The notes beneath the pieces are model-generated. The model did no database searches. It was not told where the DNA came from and worked only from the letters and a program-made list of their open reading frames with translations. From Aminobacter ciceronei (GTDB taxonomy: Bacteria > Pseudomonadota > Alphaproteobacteria > Rhizobiales > Rhizobiaceae), in assembly GCF_014138625.1 (NCBI RefSeq), contig NZ_JACJHY010000002.1, positions 62,001 through 126,000 on the forward strand: a stretch of 64,000 nucleotides of DNA. The letters are read 5' to 3'. Positions 8,122 through 16,810 of this stretch are shown here, one piece after another (position 1 is the first letter of the stretch; each line of letters opens with the position of its first letter). The position numbers were made by a program, and so were the translations under genes.

Positions 8122-8903
8122 TTCCGTCCAATCAGCTCGGCGCGCAGCGAGACAATGCCGCCGACGACGATGAGGGCCGGCGAGACGACCTTTTCGCGCT
8201 CGGCGGTGGCAACCAGTGTGCCGAGCGTGGCGGTGACCGTGCGTTCCTCCGGCGTCGAGGCGTTCTCGACAAAGGCTGCAGGCGTGTCGGTCGACAGTCC
8301 GCCGCGCAGAAGCTCCGTCACCGTCTCGGCCATGTGTGTCAGGCCCATATAGATGACGATGGGCTGGCCGGTGCGGGCAAGCGCTGCCCAGTCGGGCCGG
8401 TCGTCGCTGACGGCGGCAAAGCCGGTGGCGAGGATGATCGCGCCGTTGACGCCGCGCATGGTGGCTGGAATGCCGGCGGAGGAGAGGCCGCCGAAGGCCG
8501 AGGTGATGCCCGAGAGCACGCGCCAGGGAATGTTCTCTCGGGTCAGCACCAGCGCTTCTTCGGCACCACGCCCGAAGACGAAGGGATGGCCGCCCTTGAG
8601 CCGCACGACCTTGCGGCCTTCGCGCGCCAGCCTGACCAGCAGCGCATTGATGTCGCCCTGCGGGATCGACAGCCGGCCGCCGCGCTTGCCGACGAAGAAT
8701 TTTTCCGCCTGTTCGGCAACCGCAACGATCTCGGGCGAGACCAGCGCGTCATGCACCAGCGCATCGGCCTGGGCCAGCGCCGACAGGACGTCGAGTGTCA
8801 GCAGACCGGGATCGCCGGGGCCGGCGCCGGCCAGCCATACATGGCCCGGTTCGAGCACGTGCTGCTTGTAATTCAAACGCGTGATAGCGTTTTCGAGTGT
8901 CAT
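8118..8903 (-). CDS. cobA: Uroporphyrinogen-III C-methyltransferase
   Basis: A 261-residue SUMT that methylates C2 and C7 of uroporphyrinogen III to precorrin-2, the entry into B12 (and sometimes siroheme) synthesis. The SAM-binding loop VWLAGAGPGDPGLLT (residues 22-36) and VRLKGGHPFVFGRGAEE (about 98-114) are textbook for the family. It has no CysG-type dehydrogenase/ferrochelatase domain, so it is a dedicated single-domain enzyme. It heads cobA-cobB-cobS-cobT and diverges from cbiD. Confidence 0.95.
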   Translation of the reverse strand: MTLENAITRLNYKQHVLEPGHVWLAGAGPGDPGLLTLDVLSALAQADALVHDALVSPEIVAVAEQAEKFFVGKRGGRLSIPQGDINALLVRLAREGRKVVRLKGGHPFVFGRGAEEALVLTRENIPWRVLSGITSAFGGLSSAGIPATMRGVNGAIILATGFAAVSDDRPDWAALARTGQPIVIYMGLTHMAETVTELLRGGLSTDTPAAFVENASTPEERTVTATLGTLVATAEREKVVSPALIVVGGIVSLRAELIGRK

Positions 8904-8925
8904 GCGTGTCGCTTTCGCCGATGAC

Positions 8926-8938
8926 GCACAGGCTGTGC
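8926..8938. promoter_or_regulatory. 13-bp dyad between divergent cobA and cbiD
   Basis: GCACAG-G-CTGTGC is a perfect inverted repeat in the 53-base gap between the cobA and cbiD starts. TATAGA at 8944-8949 could be a -10 for cbiD. The dyad is placed well for a shared operator, but no regulator is known for it here. Confidence 0.3.
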
Positions 8939-8956
8939 CAGCCTATAGATCGCGTC

Positions 8957-10072
8957 ATGAATGAAGAAGATCGTCCGCTCAAGCGCGGCTGGACCACCGG
9001 CGCCTGCGCCACTGCCGCCACCAAGGCGGCGTGCGTGGCATTGAAGGCGGGTGCGTTTCCCGATCCGGTGGAGATCGTGCTGCCGGGCGGGCAGAACGTG
9101 GCCTTTGCGCTGGCCAGAAACGAACGCGGCGACGGCCTGGCCATGGCCGGTATCGTCAAGGACGCCGGCGACGACCCTGACGTCACGCATGGTGCGCTGG
9201 TCATGAGCACGGTGCGGCCGGGCGCTGCCGGCAGCGGTCTTGTCTACAAGGCGGGCAAGGGCGTCGGCACGGTGACGCGGCCTGGCCTGCCGATTCCGCC
9301 CGGCGAAGCCTCGATCAACCCGGTTCCGCGCAAGATGATTGCCGGCGTCGTGGCCGAGGTGCTGGGCGAAGGGGCTGATGTAGAGGTCGAGATTTCCGTC
9401 GCCGGCGGCGAGGAAATGGCGCTGAAGACGCTCAACCCGCGCCTTGGCATCTTGGGCGGCATCTCGATCCTGGGGACGACGGGCATCGTCATTCCCTATT
9501 CCTGCTCGGCCTGGATCCACTCCATCCATCGCGGCGTCGACGTGGCCCGCGCCATGGGCTTCGACCATGTGGCGGGTTCCACCGGCAACACTTCCGAGCT
9601 GGCGGTTCAGAAATTCCATGGTCTTCACGAGGTGCAGTTGATCGACATGGGCGACTTCGTCGGCGGCATGCTGAAATATATTCGCGCCCACCCGGTGGCA
9701 AAGGTCACCATTGCCGGCGGCGTCGCCAAGATGACCAAGCTGGCGCAAGGCCTGCTCGACCTGCATTCGAGCCGCGGTTCGGCCGATCTCGACGGCCTGG
9801 CAGCCATCGCCGTGGGGGCCGGAGCAGACACCGGACTCGAAGCCCGCATCAAGGACGCGAACACCGTCGCCGAGGCCTTCATCGAGGCCAACAAGGCAGG
9901 CATCGGCATAGGTGACGCGGTCGCTGCTGCGGCCTGGCGCACGGCGGCAAGCGTCTTCGACAAGCTCGATATCGCGGTCGAAATCCTGGTCTTCAACCGC
10001 GAGGGAGAGCTGATGGGGCATGCGCCCTTCGCGGCCTCTCATAGCCCGTCGCGGCCCCTGAAGCGGCGCTGA
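8957..10072 (+). CDS. cbiD: Cobalt-precorrin-5B (C1)-methyltransferase CbiD
   Basis: A 371-residue protein of the CbiD family, which catalyses C1 methylation in the corrin route. The N-terminal motif [16 protein letters not shown], the glycine-rich [12 protein letters not shown]-like segment and [12 protein letters not shown]-like [11 protein letters not shown] are characteristic. The ATG at 8957 gives the usual family start; in-frame ATGs at 8897 and 8921 would add unrelated residues. CobF, the usual aerobic C1 enzyme, is absent from this cluster, so CbiD most likely takes its step as reported for other rhizobia. Its 3' end overlaps the convergent cobM by 34 bases. Confidence 0.92.
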   Translation: MNEEDRPLKRGWTTGACATAATKAACVALKAGAFPDPVEIVLPGGQNVAFALARNERGDGLAMAGIVKDAGDDPDVTHGALVMSTVRPGAAGSGLVYKAGKGVGTVTRPGLPIPPGEASINPVPRKMIAGVVAEVLGEGADVEVEISVAGGEEMALKTLNPRLGILGGISILGTTGIVIPYSCSAWIHSIHRGVDVARAMGFDHVAGSTGNTSELAVQKFHGLHEVQLIDMGDFVGGMLKYIRAHPVAKVTIAGGVAKMTKLAQGLLDLHSSRGSADLDGLAAIAVGAGADTGLEARIKDANTVAEAFIEANKAGIGIGDAVAAAAWRTAASVFDKLDIAVEILVFNREGELMGHAPFAASHSPSRPLKRR

Positions 10073-10803
10073 TAATAAGCGTCGTAGAGCGAGCTTTCGC
10101 GGAAATCTTGCGCTGCCAGCGACTGGCCGACGAAGATGATGGCGGTGCGCTCGATAGGGTCCTTTGCCAACTCGGCTGCTATCGTCGACAGCGTGGCCCT
10201 AACGATGCGCTCGTCCGGCCAGGAGGCGCGGAAGACGACCGCCACGGGGCAATCCGGACCGTAATGCGGTGTCAGCTCAGCCACGACGTGGTCGATGGCG
10301 TGGATCGACAGGTGGACGGCAAGCGTGGCGCCGGTGCGGCCGAAGCCGGCAAGCGTTTCGCCCGGAGGCATCTTCGAGGCGCGGCCGGAGGTGCGGGTCA
10401 GCACCAGGCTCTGGGCGACTTCGGGGATCGTCAGCTCGCGCTTCAGCGCCGCCGCTGCCGCCGCGAAGGATGGCACGCCGGGGGTCAGCGTGTAGGGAAT
10501 GCCGTGCTTTTCCAGTCGCCGGATCTGTTCGGCGACCGCACTCCACACCGACAGGTCGCCCGAATGCAGCCGCGCGACGTCATGCCCGGCCTTGTGGGCG
10601 GCGACATATTGCGCCTCGATCTCGTCGAGCGACATCGGTGCCGTGTCGACCAGCCGGGCGTCGGCGCGGCAATAGGTCAGAAGCTCCGGCGCAACGATGG
10701 AACCGGCATAGAGGCAGACCGGGCAGGAGCCGAGCAGGCGGCTGCCGCGCACGGTGATGAGGTCTGCCGCGCCCGGGCCGGCGCCGATAAAGTGAACGGT
10801 CAA
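10039..10803 (-). CDS. cobM: Precorrin-4 C11-methyltransferase
   Basis: A 254-residue SAM-dependent methyltransferase that methylates precorrin-4 at C11 to give precorrin-5. It begins [18 protein letters not shown], the tetrapyrrole-methylase SAM loop, and carries the CobM-specific [11 protein letters not shown] (about residues 80-90) and [13 protein letters not shown]. The start codon is TTG, overlapping the cobE stop as TTGA, so its translation should be coupled to cobE. It is the last gene of cobL-cobE-cobM. Confidence 0.94.
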   Translation of the reverse strand: MTVHFIGAGPGAADLITVRGSRLLGSCPVCLYAGSIVAPELLTYCRADARLVDTAPMSLDEIEAQYVAAHKAGHDVARLHSGDLSVWSAVAEQIRRLEKHGIPYTLTPGVPSFAAAAAALKRELTIPEVAQSLVLTRTSGRASKMPPGETLAGFGRTGATLAVHLSIHAIDHVVAELTPHYGPDCPVAVVFRASWPDERIVRATLSTIAAELAKDPIERTAIIFVGQSLAAQDFRESSLYDAYYQRRFRGRDGL

Positions 10804-11186
10804 GCTGTGGCTCCAGAGATAGCTATGGCGCAGGTTGCGGGGCCGACTGATATGCGCGGGCCAAGCAGTGCGGCATCCGCGCCGGCAGCGGCGAGCGCGG
10901 CGGCCTCCGATACGGATGGCGTGCCGGCTGCCTCCAATGAGGCTTGCGACTGGCTGGATGTCCTGGATGCGGCGGCGGCGAGTGCCGCGTCGTCCATGAC
11001 GAGCAGCGGCAGGTCGAGCCGGCGTGCGGCTGCAAGAATACCGGGCTCGTCACGTTTCAGGCTCGCGGTGGCCAGCGCCGAAAGTGCTGTGACGACAAGG
11101 CCGTGCGCTTCGAGCGCGGTTTCGATTGCCGAGAGAATGTCTTCGTGTGCCGCGCCTTTGCGGCAGCCGATTCCCGCGACCATCAT
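10800..11186 (-). CDS. cobE: Cobalamin biosynthesis protein CobE (CbiG C-terminal type)
   Basis: A 128-residue protein similar to the C-terminal domain of Cbi[12 protein letters not shown] at the N-terminus, then [13 protein letters not shown] and an alanine-rich tail with [14 protein letters not shown]. In the aerobic pathway CobE is needed for B12 synthesis but its reaction is not settled; deacylation linked to the C1/C11 methylation steps has been proposed. The ATG at 11186 overlaps the cobL stop (ATGA); the in-frame ATG at 11204 would overlap cobL more deeply. Confidence 0.85.
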   Translation of the reverse strand: MMVAGIGCRKGAAHEDILSAIETALEAHGLVVTALSALATASLKRDEPGILAAARRLDLPLLVMDDAALAAAASRTSSQSQASLEAAGTPSVSEAAALAAAGADAALLGPRISVGPATCAIAISGATA

Positions 11187-12415
11187 GGCTTCACCCAACT
11201 CCACTGCGTGACCGGCATCGCCGGCCGCCAGCCGGTCATCGAGCCAACAGGGGCGGCGCGGGAGACTTGAAGGCGCAGAAGATCGCCGCCATGCGCGGCA
11301 TGGTGCGACAGCAGCAATGTTTCCATTTCGAGCGTGACGGCGTTGGCGACGAGGCGACCGCCTGATCGAAGTGCTGCGATTGCCGCATCGAAGACGCCGG
11401 CGTCCGAACCGCCGCCGCCGATGAAGATGACGTCTGGCGTCGGCAGGCCGATCAGCGCGTCAGGCGCTGCGCCCCTGACAACCGTGAGGCCGGGCACGCC
11501 GCAGGCGCCGGCATTGCGCTCGATGCGCTCGGCGCGCTCGGCATTGTGCTCGATGGCGATGGCGCGCAGCGAGGTGTGACACAGCATCCATTCGACGGAT
11601 ATCGAGCCGGAGCCGGCGCCGATATCCCACAGCAACTCCCCGCGGCGGGGCGCGAGGGTGGAAAGCGTGACCGCGCGGATCTCGCGCTTGGTGATCTGGC
11701 CGTCATGCTCGAACAAGTCGTCGGCGAGACCTGAGGCAAGCGGCAGGATCCGTGCCTGCGATCCGGATTCAAGCTCGAGCGCCAGGACGTTGAGCGGATT
11801 GATGTTTTCGAGGTCGAAGCCACTGGCTGTCGTGGCGCGGATGCGCTCGCTTTCTCCACCGAGCGCTTCGAGCACCGTCAAACACGAAGCACCGAAACCG
11901 TTGCCGGTGACAAGGGCTGCGATCTGGGCCGGCGCTTCGCCATCCGAGGTGAGTGCAATGATGCGCGCGCCCGGCTGCAGCAACGGGCGGATCAGATCGA
12001 TGGCGTGGCCGTGGAGCGAAACCGTTTCGATGTCCTGCAGCGCCCAGCCCAGCCGCGAGGCGGCCAACGAGAAGGCAGATGGGGCCGGAAGGACCCGCAT
12101 TTCCGCTGACGGCACTGCACGAGCGAGCGTGACGCCGACGCCGTTAAGGAAGGGATCGCCCGAAGCCAGCACGCAGACATTTTCGCCGCGCAGGGCGACC
12201 ACGTCACGCATTTCGCTGTCGAAGGGCGTCGGCCATGGGCGAGCCGCGCCTGCGATGAGCGTTGCTGCCAGCGCCAGATGACGCTTGGCGCCGAAGACGT
12301 GGGCAGCGCCTGATATCGCCCGCTTGGCCTCGTCGCCGAGACCCGCTACACCGTCCTCGCCGATGCCGACGACGGTCAGCCATTCTTGCATCGGGGCGTC
12401 GAGTTCAGCAGGCAT
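11183..12415 (-). CDS. cobL: Precorrin-6Y C5,15-methyltransferase (decarboxylating)
   Basis: A two-domain enzyme (about 410 residues) methylating C5 and C15 and removing the C12 acetate carboxylate. The N-terminal half is a tetrapyrrole methylase (WLTVVGIGEDG). The C-terminal CbiT-like half shows TKREIRAVTLSTLAPRRG and the class-I SAM motif LWDIGAGSGSISVEW. The start is uncertain: ATG at 12415 has GGTGGG about ten bases upstream but shares bases with the cobK ATG, while ATG at 12391 (MQEWLTVVG) matches the usual family start. The open frame extends 74 codons upstream without similarity. Confidence 0.93.
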   Translation of the reverse strand: MPAELDAPMQEWLTVVGIGEDGVAGLGDEAKRAISGAAHVFGAKRHLALAATLIAGAARPWPTPFDSEMRDVVALRGENVCVLASGDPFLNGVGVTLARAVPSAEMRVLPAPSAFSLAASRLGWALQDIETVSLHGHAIDLIRPLLQPGARIIALTSDGEAPAQIAALVTGNGFGASCLTVLEALGGESERIRATTASGFDLENINPLNVLALELESGSQARILPLASGLADDLFEHDGQITKREIRAVTLSTLAPRRGELLWDIGAGSGSISVEWMLCHTSLRAIAIEHNAERAERIERNAGACGVPGLTVVRGAAPDALIGLPTPDVIFIGGGGSDAGVFDAAIAALRSGGRLVANAVTLEMETLLLSHHAAHGGDLLRLQVSRAAPVGSMTGWRPAMPVTQWSWVKP

Positions 12416-12416
12416 G

Positions 12417-13184
12417 ATGACCCACCGTATTCTGATCCTGGGCGGAACCACCGAAGCGCGGCAGCTGGCGGCCAGGCTCGCCTCCCGTGGCGATCTCGAC
12501 ATCTTGCTTTCGCTGGCGGGCCGGACCGAAAACCCTGTCGAGCAGCCGGTGCCGGTACGAACCGGTGGCTTCGGCGGCGCGCAGGGGCTGGCCGATTGGC
12601 TGGCTGGGCACAAGACCGATCTCCTGATCGACGCCACGCATCCTTATGCGGCGCGCATCTCGGCCAATGCGGCGGAGGCGGCTCGGATATCGGGTGTGCC
12701 GATCTTCGCCCTGCGCCGTCCCGGCTGGGAGCCGGTCGAAGGTGACAGCTGGACGCTGGTGGAAGACGCCGAACAGGCTGTCGCCGCGCTGGGCCAGAGC
12801 TCGCGCCGCGTGTTCCTGGCGCTCGGTCGGCAGGAGGTCGCGGCCTTCGAGACAGCCCCCCAGCACGGCTATGTCATTCGCAGCGTCGATCCGATAGAGC
12901 CGCCGCTCGGCGTGGCCGACGCGACCTACATTCTGGCGCGCGGGCCGTTTCGCGAAGCGGATGAGCGGGCGTTGCTCGAGGCACACAGGATCGACGTCAT
13001 CGTCGCCAAGAACAGCGGCGGGCAGGCGACCTACGGCAAGATCGCGGCAGCGCGGCAACTCGGCATCGAGGTGATCCTCTTCCGCCGGCCGCAGCTTCCC
13101 GAGGTGCCGTCCGCACCTGATGTCGCTGCCATGGCCGATCTTGTCGATCATTTCGCCGCTCCGGCGGAAAAACGCGGCGTGTAG
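12417..13184 (+). CDS. cobK: Precorrin-6A reductase
   Basis: An NAD(P)H-dependent reductase of about 255 residues converting precorrin-6A to dihydroprecorrin-6 (precorrin-6B), the substrate of CobL. Landmarks are RILILGGTTEARQLA at the N-terminus, LLIDATHPYA (about residues 67-76), and the C-terminal VAKNSGGQATYGKI with IEVILFRRP. The start is ATG 12417 or the adjacent ATG 12414. Its start abuts divergent cobL and its end overlaps convergent cobJ by 37 bases, so its promoter must lie within cobL coding sequence. Confidence 0.94.
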   Translation: MTHRILILGGTTEARQLAARLASRGDLDILLSLAGRTENPVEQPVPVRTGGFGGAQGLADWLAGHKTDLLIDATHPYAARISANAAEAARISGVPIFALRRPGWEPVEGDSWTLVEDAEQAVAALGQSSRRVFLALGRQEVAAFETAPQHGYVIRSVDPIEPPLGVADATYILARGPFREADERALLEAHRIDVIVAKNSGGQATYGKIAAARQLGIEVILFRRPQLPEVPSAPDVAAMADLVDHFAAPAEKRGV

Positions 13185-13912
13185 ACCAGCGGGGGCTTGC
13201 CGTCGCGTTCGATCAGGCGCGTCTCGGGCGAGCCGATGACGACGCAGGTCGCCATATCGGCCTTCGCCGCATCTGCTTCGCCAAGCGTGAAGATCTCGAT
13301 GCGCTCGTCGGGCCGGCCGGCGGCGCGGCCGAAGATGACGGGCGTCGTGGCAGGCAGATGCTTGCGCAGGGTTTCCAACGCGCTGCCGAGCTGCCAGGGA
13401 CGGGCCTTGCTGATGGGGTTGTAGAGTGAGATGACGAAGCCTGCCCGCGCGACGGCGACAAGCCGGCGCTCGATCAAATCCCATGGCTTGAGATTGTCCG
13501 ACAGATTGATGGCGCAGAAATCGTGGCCGAGCGGTGCGCCGACGCGGGCTGCCACGGCCAGCATGGCGGTGACGCCTGGAACGACCGACAACTCGATGTC
13601 GCGCCATGCCCTCGGGCCGGCCTCGATGGCCTCGCAGACGGCGGCTGCCATGGCAAAGACGCCGGGGTCGCCCCCCGAGACAACAGCAACGTGGTGGCCG
13701 CTTGCCGCCATATCGAGGGCGGCGTTGGAGCGCGAGATCTCCTCGCGGTTGTCGGAGGCGACGCGGGTCTGGTCAGGGCGCAGCTCGATCCGGTCGAGAT
13801 AGGGCTTGTAGCCGAAGAAATGGCTGGCTTCCGCGACCGCGCGGCTGGCTTCCGGCGTGATCTGGTCCGGATTGCCGGGGCCGAGGCCGATGACGACGAG
13901 GGAGCCGCTCAA
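13148..13912 (-). CDS. cobJ: Precorrin-3B C17-methyltransferase
   Basis: The ring-contraction enzyme that methylates precorrin-3B at C17 to form precorrin-4, about 254 residues. VVIGLGPGNPDQITPEA and FFGYKPYLDR are hallmark CobJ segments, with SGGDPGVFAMAAA (about residue 85) and an ISLYNP stretch. I place the start at TTG 13912, which overlaps the cobI stop as TTGA and gives LSGSLVVIGLGPG, matching the family; an ATG at 13939 adds nine codons inside cobI. It is the last gene of the riboswitch-led operon. Confidence 0.92.
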   Translation of the reverse strand: MSGSLVVIGLGPGNPDQITPEASRAVAEASHFFGYKPYLDRIELRPDQTRVASDNREEISRSNAALDMAASGHHVAVVSGGDPGVFAMAAAVCEAIEAGPRAWRDIELSVVPGVTAMLAVAARVGAPLGHDFCAINLSDNLKPWDLIERRLVAVARAGFVISLYNPISKARPWQLGSALETLRKHLPATTPVIFGRAAGRPDERIEIFTLGEADAAKADMATCVVIGSPETRLIERDGKPPLVYTPRFSAGAAK

Positions 13913-14661
13913 TTGTCCGCTCCCGGCTTGCCGGCCCAACCGGGCACCAGCACGATGGCGAAATAGGGCGCCTTGTCGTCTGTCTTGTCCATCAGCTTCA
14001 TGTGTTGGGTGTTGGGCATGGTGCCGCGCTCGACATACAGCGCGCGGCCGAGCTTGCCGGTCGCGTCCAGCGCCTTGCGGATCTTCGGCAGGTTGCGGCC
14101 GACCTTCATGATGACCGCAGCGTCGGTATCGGCGAGGCGGCGGGTCAGCTCGAACTCGCTCATCGTGCCGGGCAGTACCGACAACACGTCGTCGCCCTGG
14201 ACGATCGGCACGCCCGTCTGCGACCAGCAGCCGGACATGGCAGTGACGCCGGGGATGACCTCGGTCGGGTAGAGATGCGACAGGCGCACATGCAGATGCA
14301 TGTAGGAGCCGTAGAACAGCGGGTCGCCCTCCGACAGGATCGCAACCATACGGCCCTGATCGAGATGGGCGGCTATCGCTTGCGCCGACGCCTCGTAGAA
14401 GCCCGTAATGGCAGCGCGGTAGTCGTCGTGATCCTTGTCGATCTCGATGGTGACCGGATAGATCAGCGGCAGCTCGATCACGTCGTCGCGGAAATGTGCA
14501 TCGGTGATGGTGCGGGCGTTGCCATTGGCACCGCGCTTGGCGAAATGCGCGATCACGTCAGCCTCGGCCAGCGCGCGCACGGCCTTGAGCGTCAAAAGTT
14601 CGGGATCGCCGGGCCCGGTGCCGACGCCGATGAGGCGGCCCTTTGCAGCGGGAGCGCTCAT
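13909..14661 (-). CDS. cobI: Precorrin-2 C20-methyltransferase
   Basis: A 250-residue SAM-dependent methyltransferase making precorrin-3A. The N-terminal GRLIGVGTGPGDPELLTLKA is diagnostic of CobI/CbiL, with VAILSEGDPLFYGSYMHL (about residues 105-122) and VIPGVTAMSG (about 135-144). The start overlaps the cobH stop (ATGA) and the stop overlaps the TTG start of cobJ. Its product is the substrate of CobG, encoded two genes upstream. Confidence 0.95.
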   Translation of the reverse strand: MSAPAAKGRLIGVGTGPGDPELLTLKAVRALAEADVIAHFAKRGANGNARTITDAHFRDDVIELPLIYPVTIEIDKDHDDYRAAITGFYEASAQAIAAHLDQGRMVAILSEGDPLFYGSYMHLHVRLSHLYPTEVIPGVTAMSGCWSQTGVPIVQGDDVLSVLPGTMSEFELTRRLADTDAAVIMKVGRNLPKIRKALDATGKLGRALYVERGTMPNTQHMKLMDKTDDKAPYFAIVLVPGWAGKPGADN

Positions 14662-15296
14662 ACGCCGGGCCTCGCCAGCGAGTTGAGGGCAGCGGCCGTC
14701 ATGGCGCTGCCGCCGAGGCGGCCGCGGACGATGGCGTAGGGCACGCCATAGGAATTCTCTGCCAGGGCGTCCTTGGATTCGGCCGCGCCGACGAAGCCGA
14801 CCGGCATGCCGATGATGGCGGCAGGCTTGGGCGCGCCGTCGCGCAGTCTCTCGAGGAGGTAGAACAGGGCTGTCGGCGCGTTGCCGATGGCGACGACCGA
14901 GCCTGCGAGCCTGTCGACCCAGAGGTCGATCGCGGCGGCCGATCGGGTGTTGCCGATCTCCCTGGCGATATCTGATGTGCGCGGGTCGCGCAGTGTGCAG
15001 ATCACTTCGTTGTCGGCGGGCAAACGGGCGCGGGTGACCCCGCGCGCCACCATTTCGGCGTCGCAGAAGATCGGCGCGCCGGCCTTCAGCGCACCGCGCG
15101 CAGCGGCGACGACGTTTTCAGAGAAGACGAAATGTTCGGCCGCCTCGACCAGGCCGCAGGCATGGATCATGCGCACAGCAACGTCGGCCTCGTCTTCGGA
15201 GAAGCGCTTGAGGTCCGCCTCCGAGCGGATGATGGCGAAGGAGCGTTCGTAGATGGCCGTGCCATCATGGATATAGTCGTAGGCGGCCATGTTCAT
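14658..15296 (-). CDS. cobH: Precorrin-8X methylmutase
   Basis: A 212-residue isomerase that moves the methyl group from C11 to C12, producing hydrogenobyrinate. YDYIHDGTAIYERSF at the N-terminus and the active-site region MIHACGLVEAAEHF (histidine near residue 50) are typical; the C-terminal half has PAAIIGMPVGFVGAAESK. The ATG at 15296 overlaps the cobG stop (ATGA); the next in-frame ATG at 15290 is also possible. Confidence 0.95.
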   Translation of the reverse strand: MNMAAYDYIHDGTAIYERSFAIIRSEADLKRFSEDEADVAVRMIHACGLVEAAEHFVFSENVVAAARGALKAGAPIFCDAEMVARGVTRARLPADNEVICTLRDPRTSDIAREIGNTRSAAAIDLWVDRLAGSVVAIGNAPTALFYLLERLRDGAPKPAAIIGMPVGFVGAAESKDALAENSYGVPYAIVRGRLGGSAMTAAALNSLARPGV

Positions 15297-16810
15297 TCCT
15301 GTGCCAGAGCTTGCGCGAGGCGCTTTGCGCCCAACCGTGCGAGGCAGGCGGCGGCATTTTCGTCCGGCTTGCGCTCTTGGGCGAGCAATTTCGTGAGGCG
15401 GCCCATGCCGCGCGCGGCTTCATATCCTGCGGTGTAGGCGGCCGGAAGGCCCTTCGCCGTTCCGCCGACGACAAATACAGCACCCTTTTCGTCACCAACG
15501 ATGGTGAGCGTGGCCGGTCCCGGATGGGCGCAGCCCTTGGCGCAGCCGGAGACATGCAGCGACAGCGTCGGGTCGAGGCTTTCGCCGATCTCGTGGGCAA
15601 TTTCGGCGGCGACGTCGCGCGCGGCGATCATGCCCGAAGCGCAGGCCGGCGCGCCGGGGCAGGCGGCGATGCGGATGCGGGGATCGGCGGGCGAGGTGAC
15701 AAGGCTGAGGGATTGGGCGGTGGTGGTGAGCGTGGCGGCGGCGGAGCGGTCGAGGCCCATGACGAGCAGGGTCCGGCCGGGCGCCGGGCGAATGCCGGTG
15801 GCGCCCGCGGCTGTCGCCGCCTGGCAGAATCTGGCCAGAGTCGAGGCCTCGATGCTGCCGAAGGGCAGGGCGATGCCGAGGGCGATCCGGGCGCCTGTGA
15901 GCGGGAGGATTCCGATGGGCGATGAATCGGTTGCGGCGGAGTGCTCAGTTCTTGAGTCAGTTGGGTAGCGATCCTTCCCACCCCCCTCTGTCCTGCCGGA
16001 CATCTCCCCCGCAAAGGGGGAGATCAGGCTGCCATCGCCGCCTCCGCCCATCGACGACGCTGCATGATCAGCGCTACCGGCGGAGCTGCCAATCTTCCTA
16101 CCCGTGGGGGAGATGTCAGGCAGAACAGAGGGGGGCGTGAAGGAGCGAGACGTTTCATATGCTTCAACGACAGCTCTTATGATCTCCGGGCCAAGGTCAC
16201 GCGCGCGGCCTTGCCGGCCGAGTGCCGCAATTGCCTGGAGAATGTCGAGCGTGACCGCGCATGCGGCGTCGGCATCGACTTCACCGACCAAACGCGCCGA
16301 ACTCTCGTCGCCAGCAACCGACAAGCGCCAGCGCTCGGCATCCTTTGCCACCAGTCGGACGTCGCCGATGATTGCGCCGAGCCCGATCTGGCCACGCCCA
16401 TCGACGACGACGGACACCTTCGGGCCGAGCCGCGTAGCAAGGTCGACCTCGGCTATGGCTGTCCGGATCGCCGCCGCCAGCGGTGTCGGATCGGCAGTCT
16501 CCTTCGGGTCCATGCCGGCGAGCGGGCTGGTGTCGACCGGCACGCCGGTGCGCACCGCGATGCCGAGCGCATCGACTTCTTCGGCCAGCAGACGCGCGCT
16601 CTCCGCCGTCAGCCCCCTGATCTGGATGCTGCCACGCGCAGTCACCTCGACGATGCCGTTGCCATGCCGCGCGGCGGATTCACAGAGTCCGATCAAGACG
16701 TTGGGCGCGATTTCTCCAGCAAGCGGGTTGAGCCGCACCAACAGGCCGTCGCCGGTCGACATCGGGGCCGAAAGGGCCGGACAAGCGCCGCGGCGGGAAA
16801 AGCCGGTCAT
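15293..16810 (-). CDS. cobG: Precorrin-3B synthase (with in-frame repeat insertion)
   Basis: An oxygen-dependent Fe-S enzyme related to sulfite reductase that hydroxylates precorrin-3A at C20 and forms the gamma-lactone. The N-terminal RRGACPALSAP and GDGLLVRLNPLAGE and the cluster region ACPGAPACASG followed by GCAKGCAHPG (about residues 385-435) are intact. Residues about 224-280 are foreign to the family: low-complexity sequence encoded by a palindromic repeat (15979-16139) read in frame. The total of 505 residues is longer than usual, by roughly the insert. It lies at a domain linker, so activity may be retained. Start and stop overlap cobN and cobH. Confidence 0.92.
   Translation of the reverse strand: MTGFSRRGACPALSAPMSTGDGLLVRLNPLAGEIAPNVLIGLCESAARHGNGIVEVTARGSIQIRGLTAESARLLAEEVDALGIAVRTGVPVDTSPLAGMDPKETADPTPLAAAIRTAIAEVDLATRLGPKVSVVVDGRGQIGLGAIIGDVRLVAKDAERWRLSVAGDESSARLVGEVDADAACAVTLDILQAIAALGRQGRARDLGPEIIRAVVEAYETSRSFTPPSVLPDISPTGRKIGSSAGSADHAASSMGGGGDGSLISPFAGEMSGRTEGGGKDRYPTDSRTEHSAATDSSPIGILPLTGARIALGIALPFGSIEASTLARFCQAATAAGATGIRPAPGRTLLVMGLDRSAAATLTTTAQSLSLVTSPADPRIRIAACPGAPACASGMIAARDVAAEIAHEIGESLDPTLSLHVSGCAKGCAHPGPATLTIVGDEKGAVFVVGGTAKGLPAAYTAGYEAARGMGRLTKLLAQERKPDENAAACLARLGAKRLAQALAQE
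15979..16139. repeat. Inverted pair of rhizobial palindromic repeats inside cobG
   Basis: One arm (15979-16025) reads CACCCCCCTCTGTCCTG and then CGGACATCTCCCCC with a small inner hairpin CCCCCGCAAAGGGGG. The other arm (about 16101-16138) is the same element in opposite orientation, GTGGGGGAGATGTCAGGC and AGAACAGAGGGGGGCG. Between them GCC-CTCCGCC and GGCGGAG-GGC extend the dyad. Both are read in frame as part of CobG, giving peptides such as SVLPDISPTGRK and SPFAGEMSGRTEGG. Confidence 0.8.

Noticed and set aside
5058-8352. Long plus-strand open frames opposite cobT, cobS and cobB (491 and 627 codons)
   Set aside because: They run antisense to clearly recognisable cob genes, have composition typical of GC-rich shadows, and show no family motifs.
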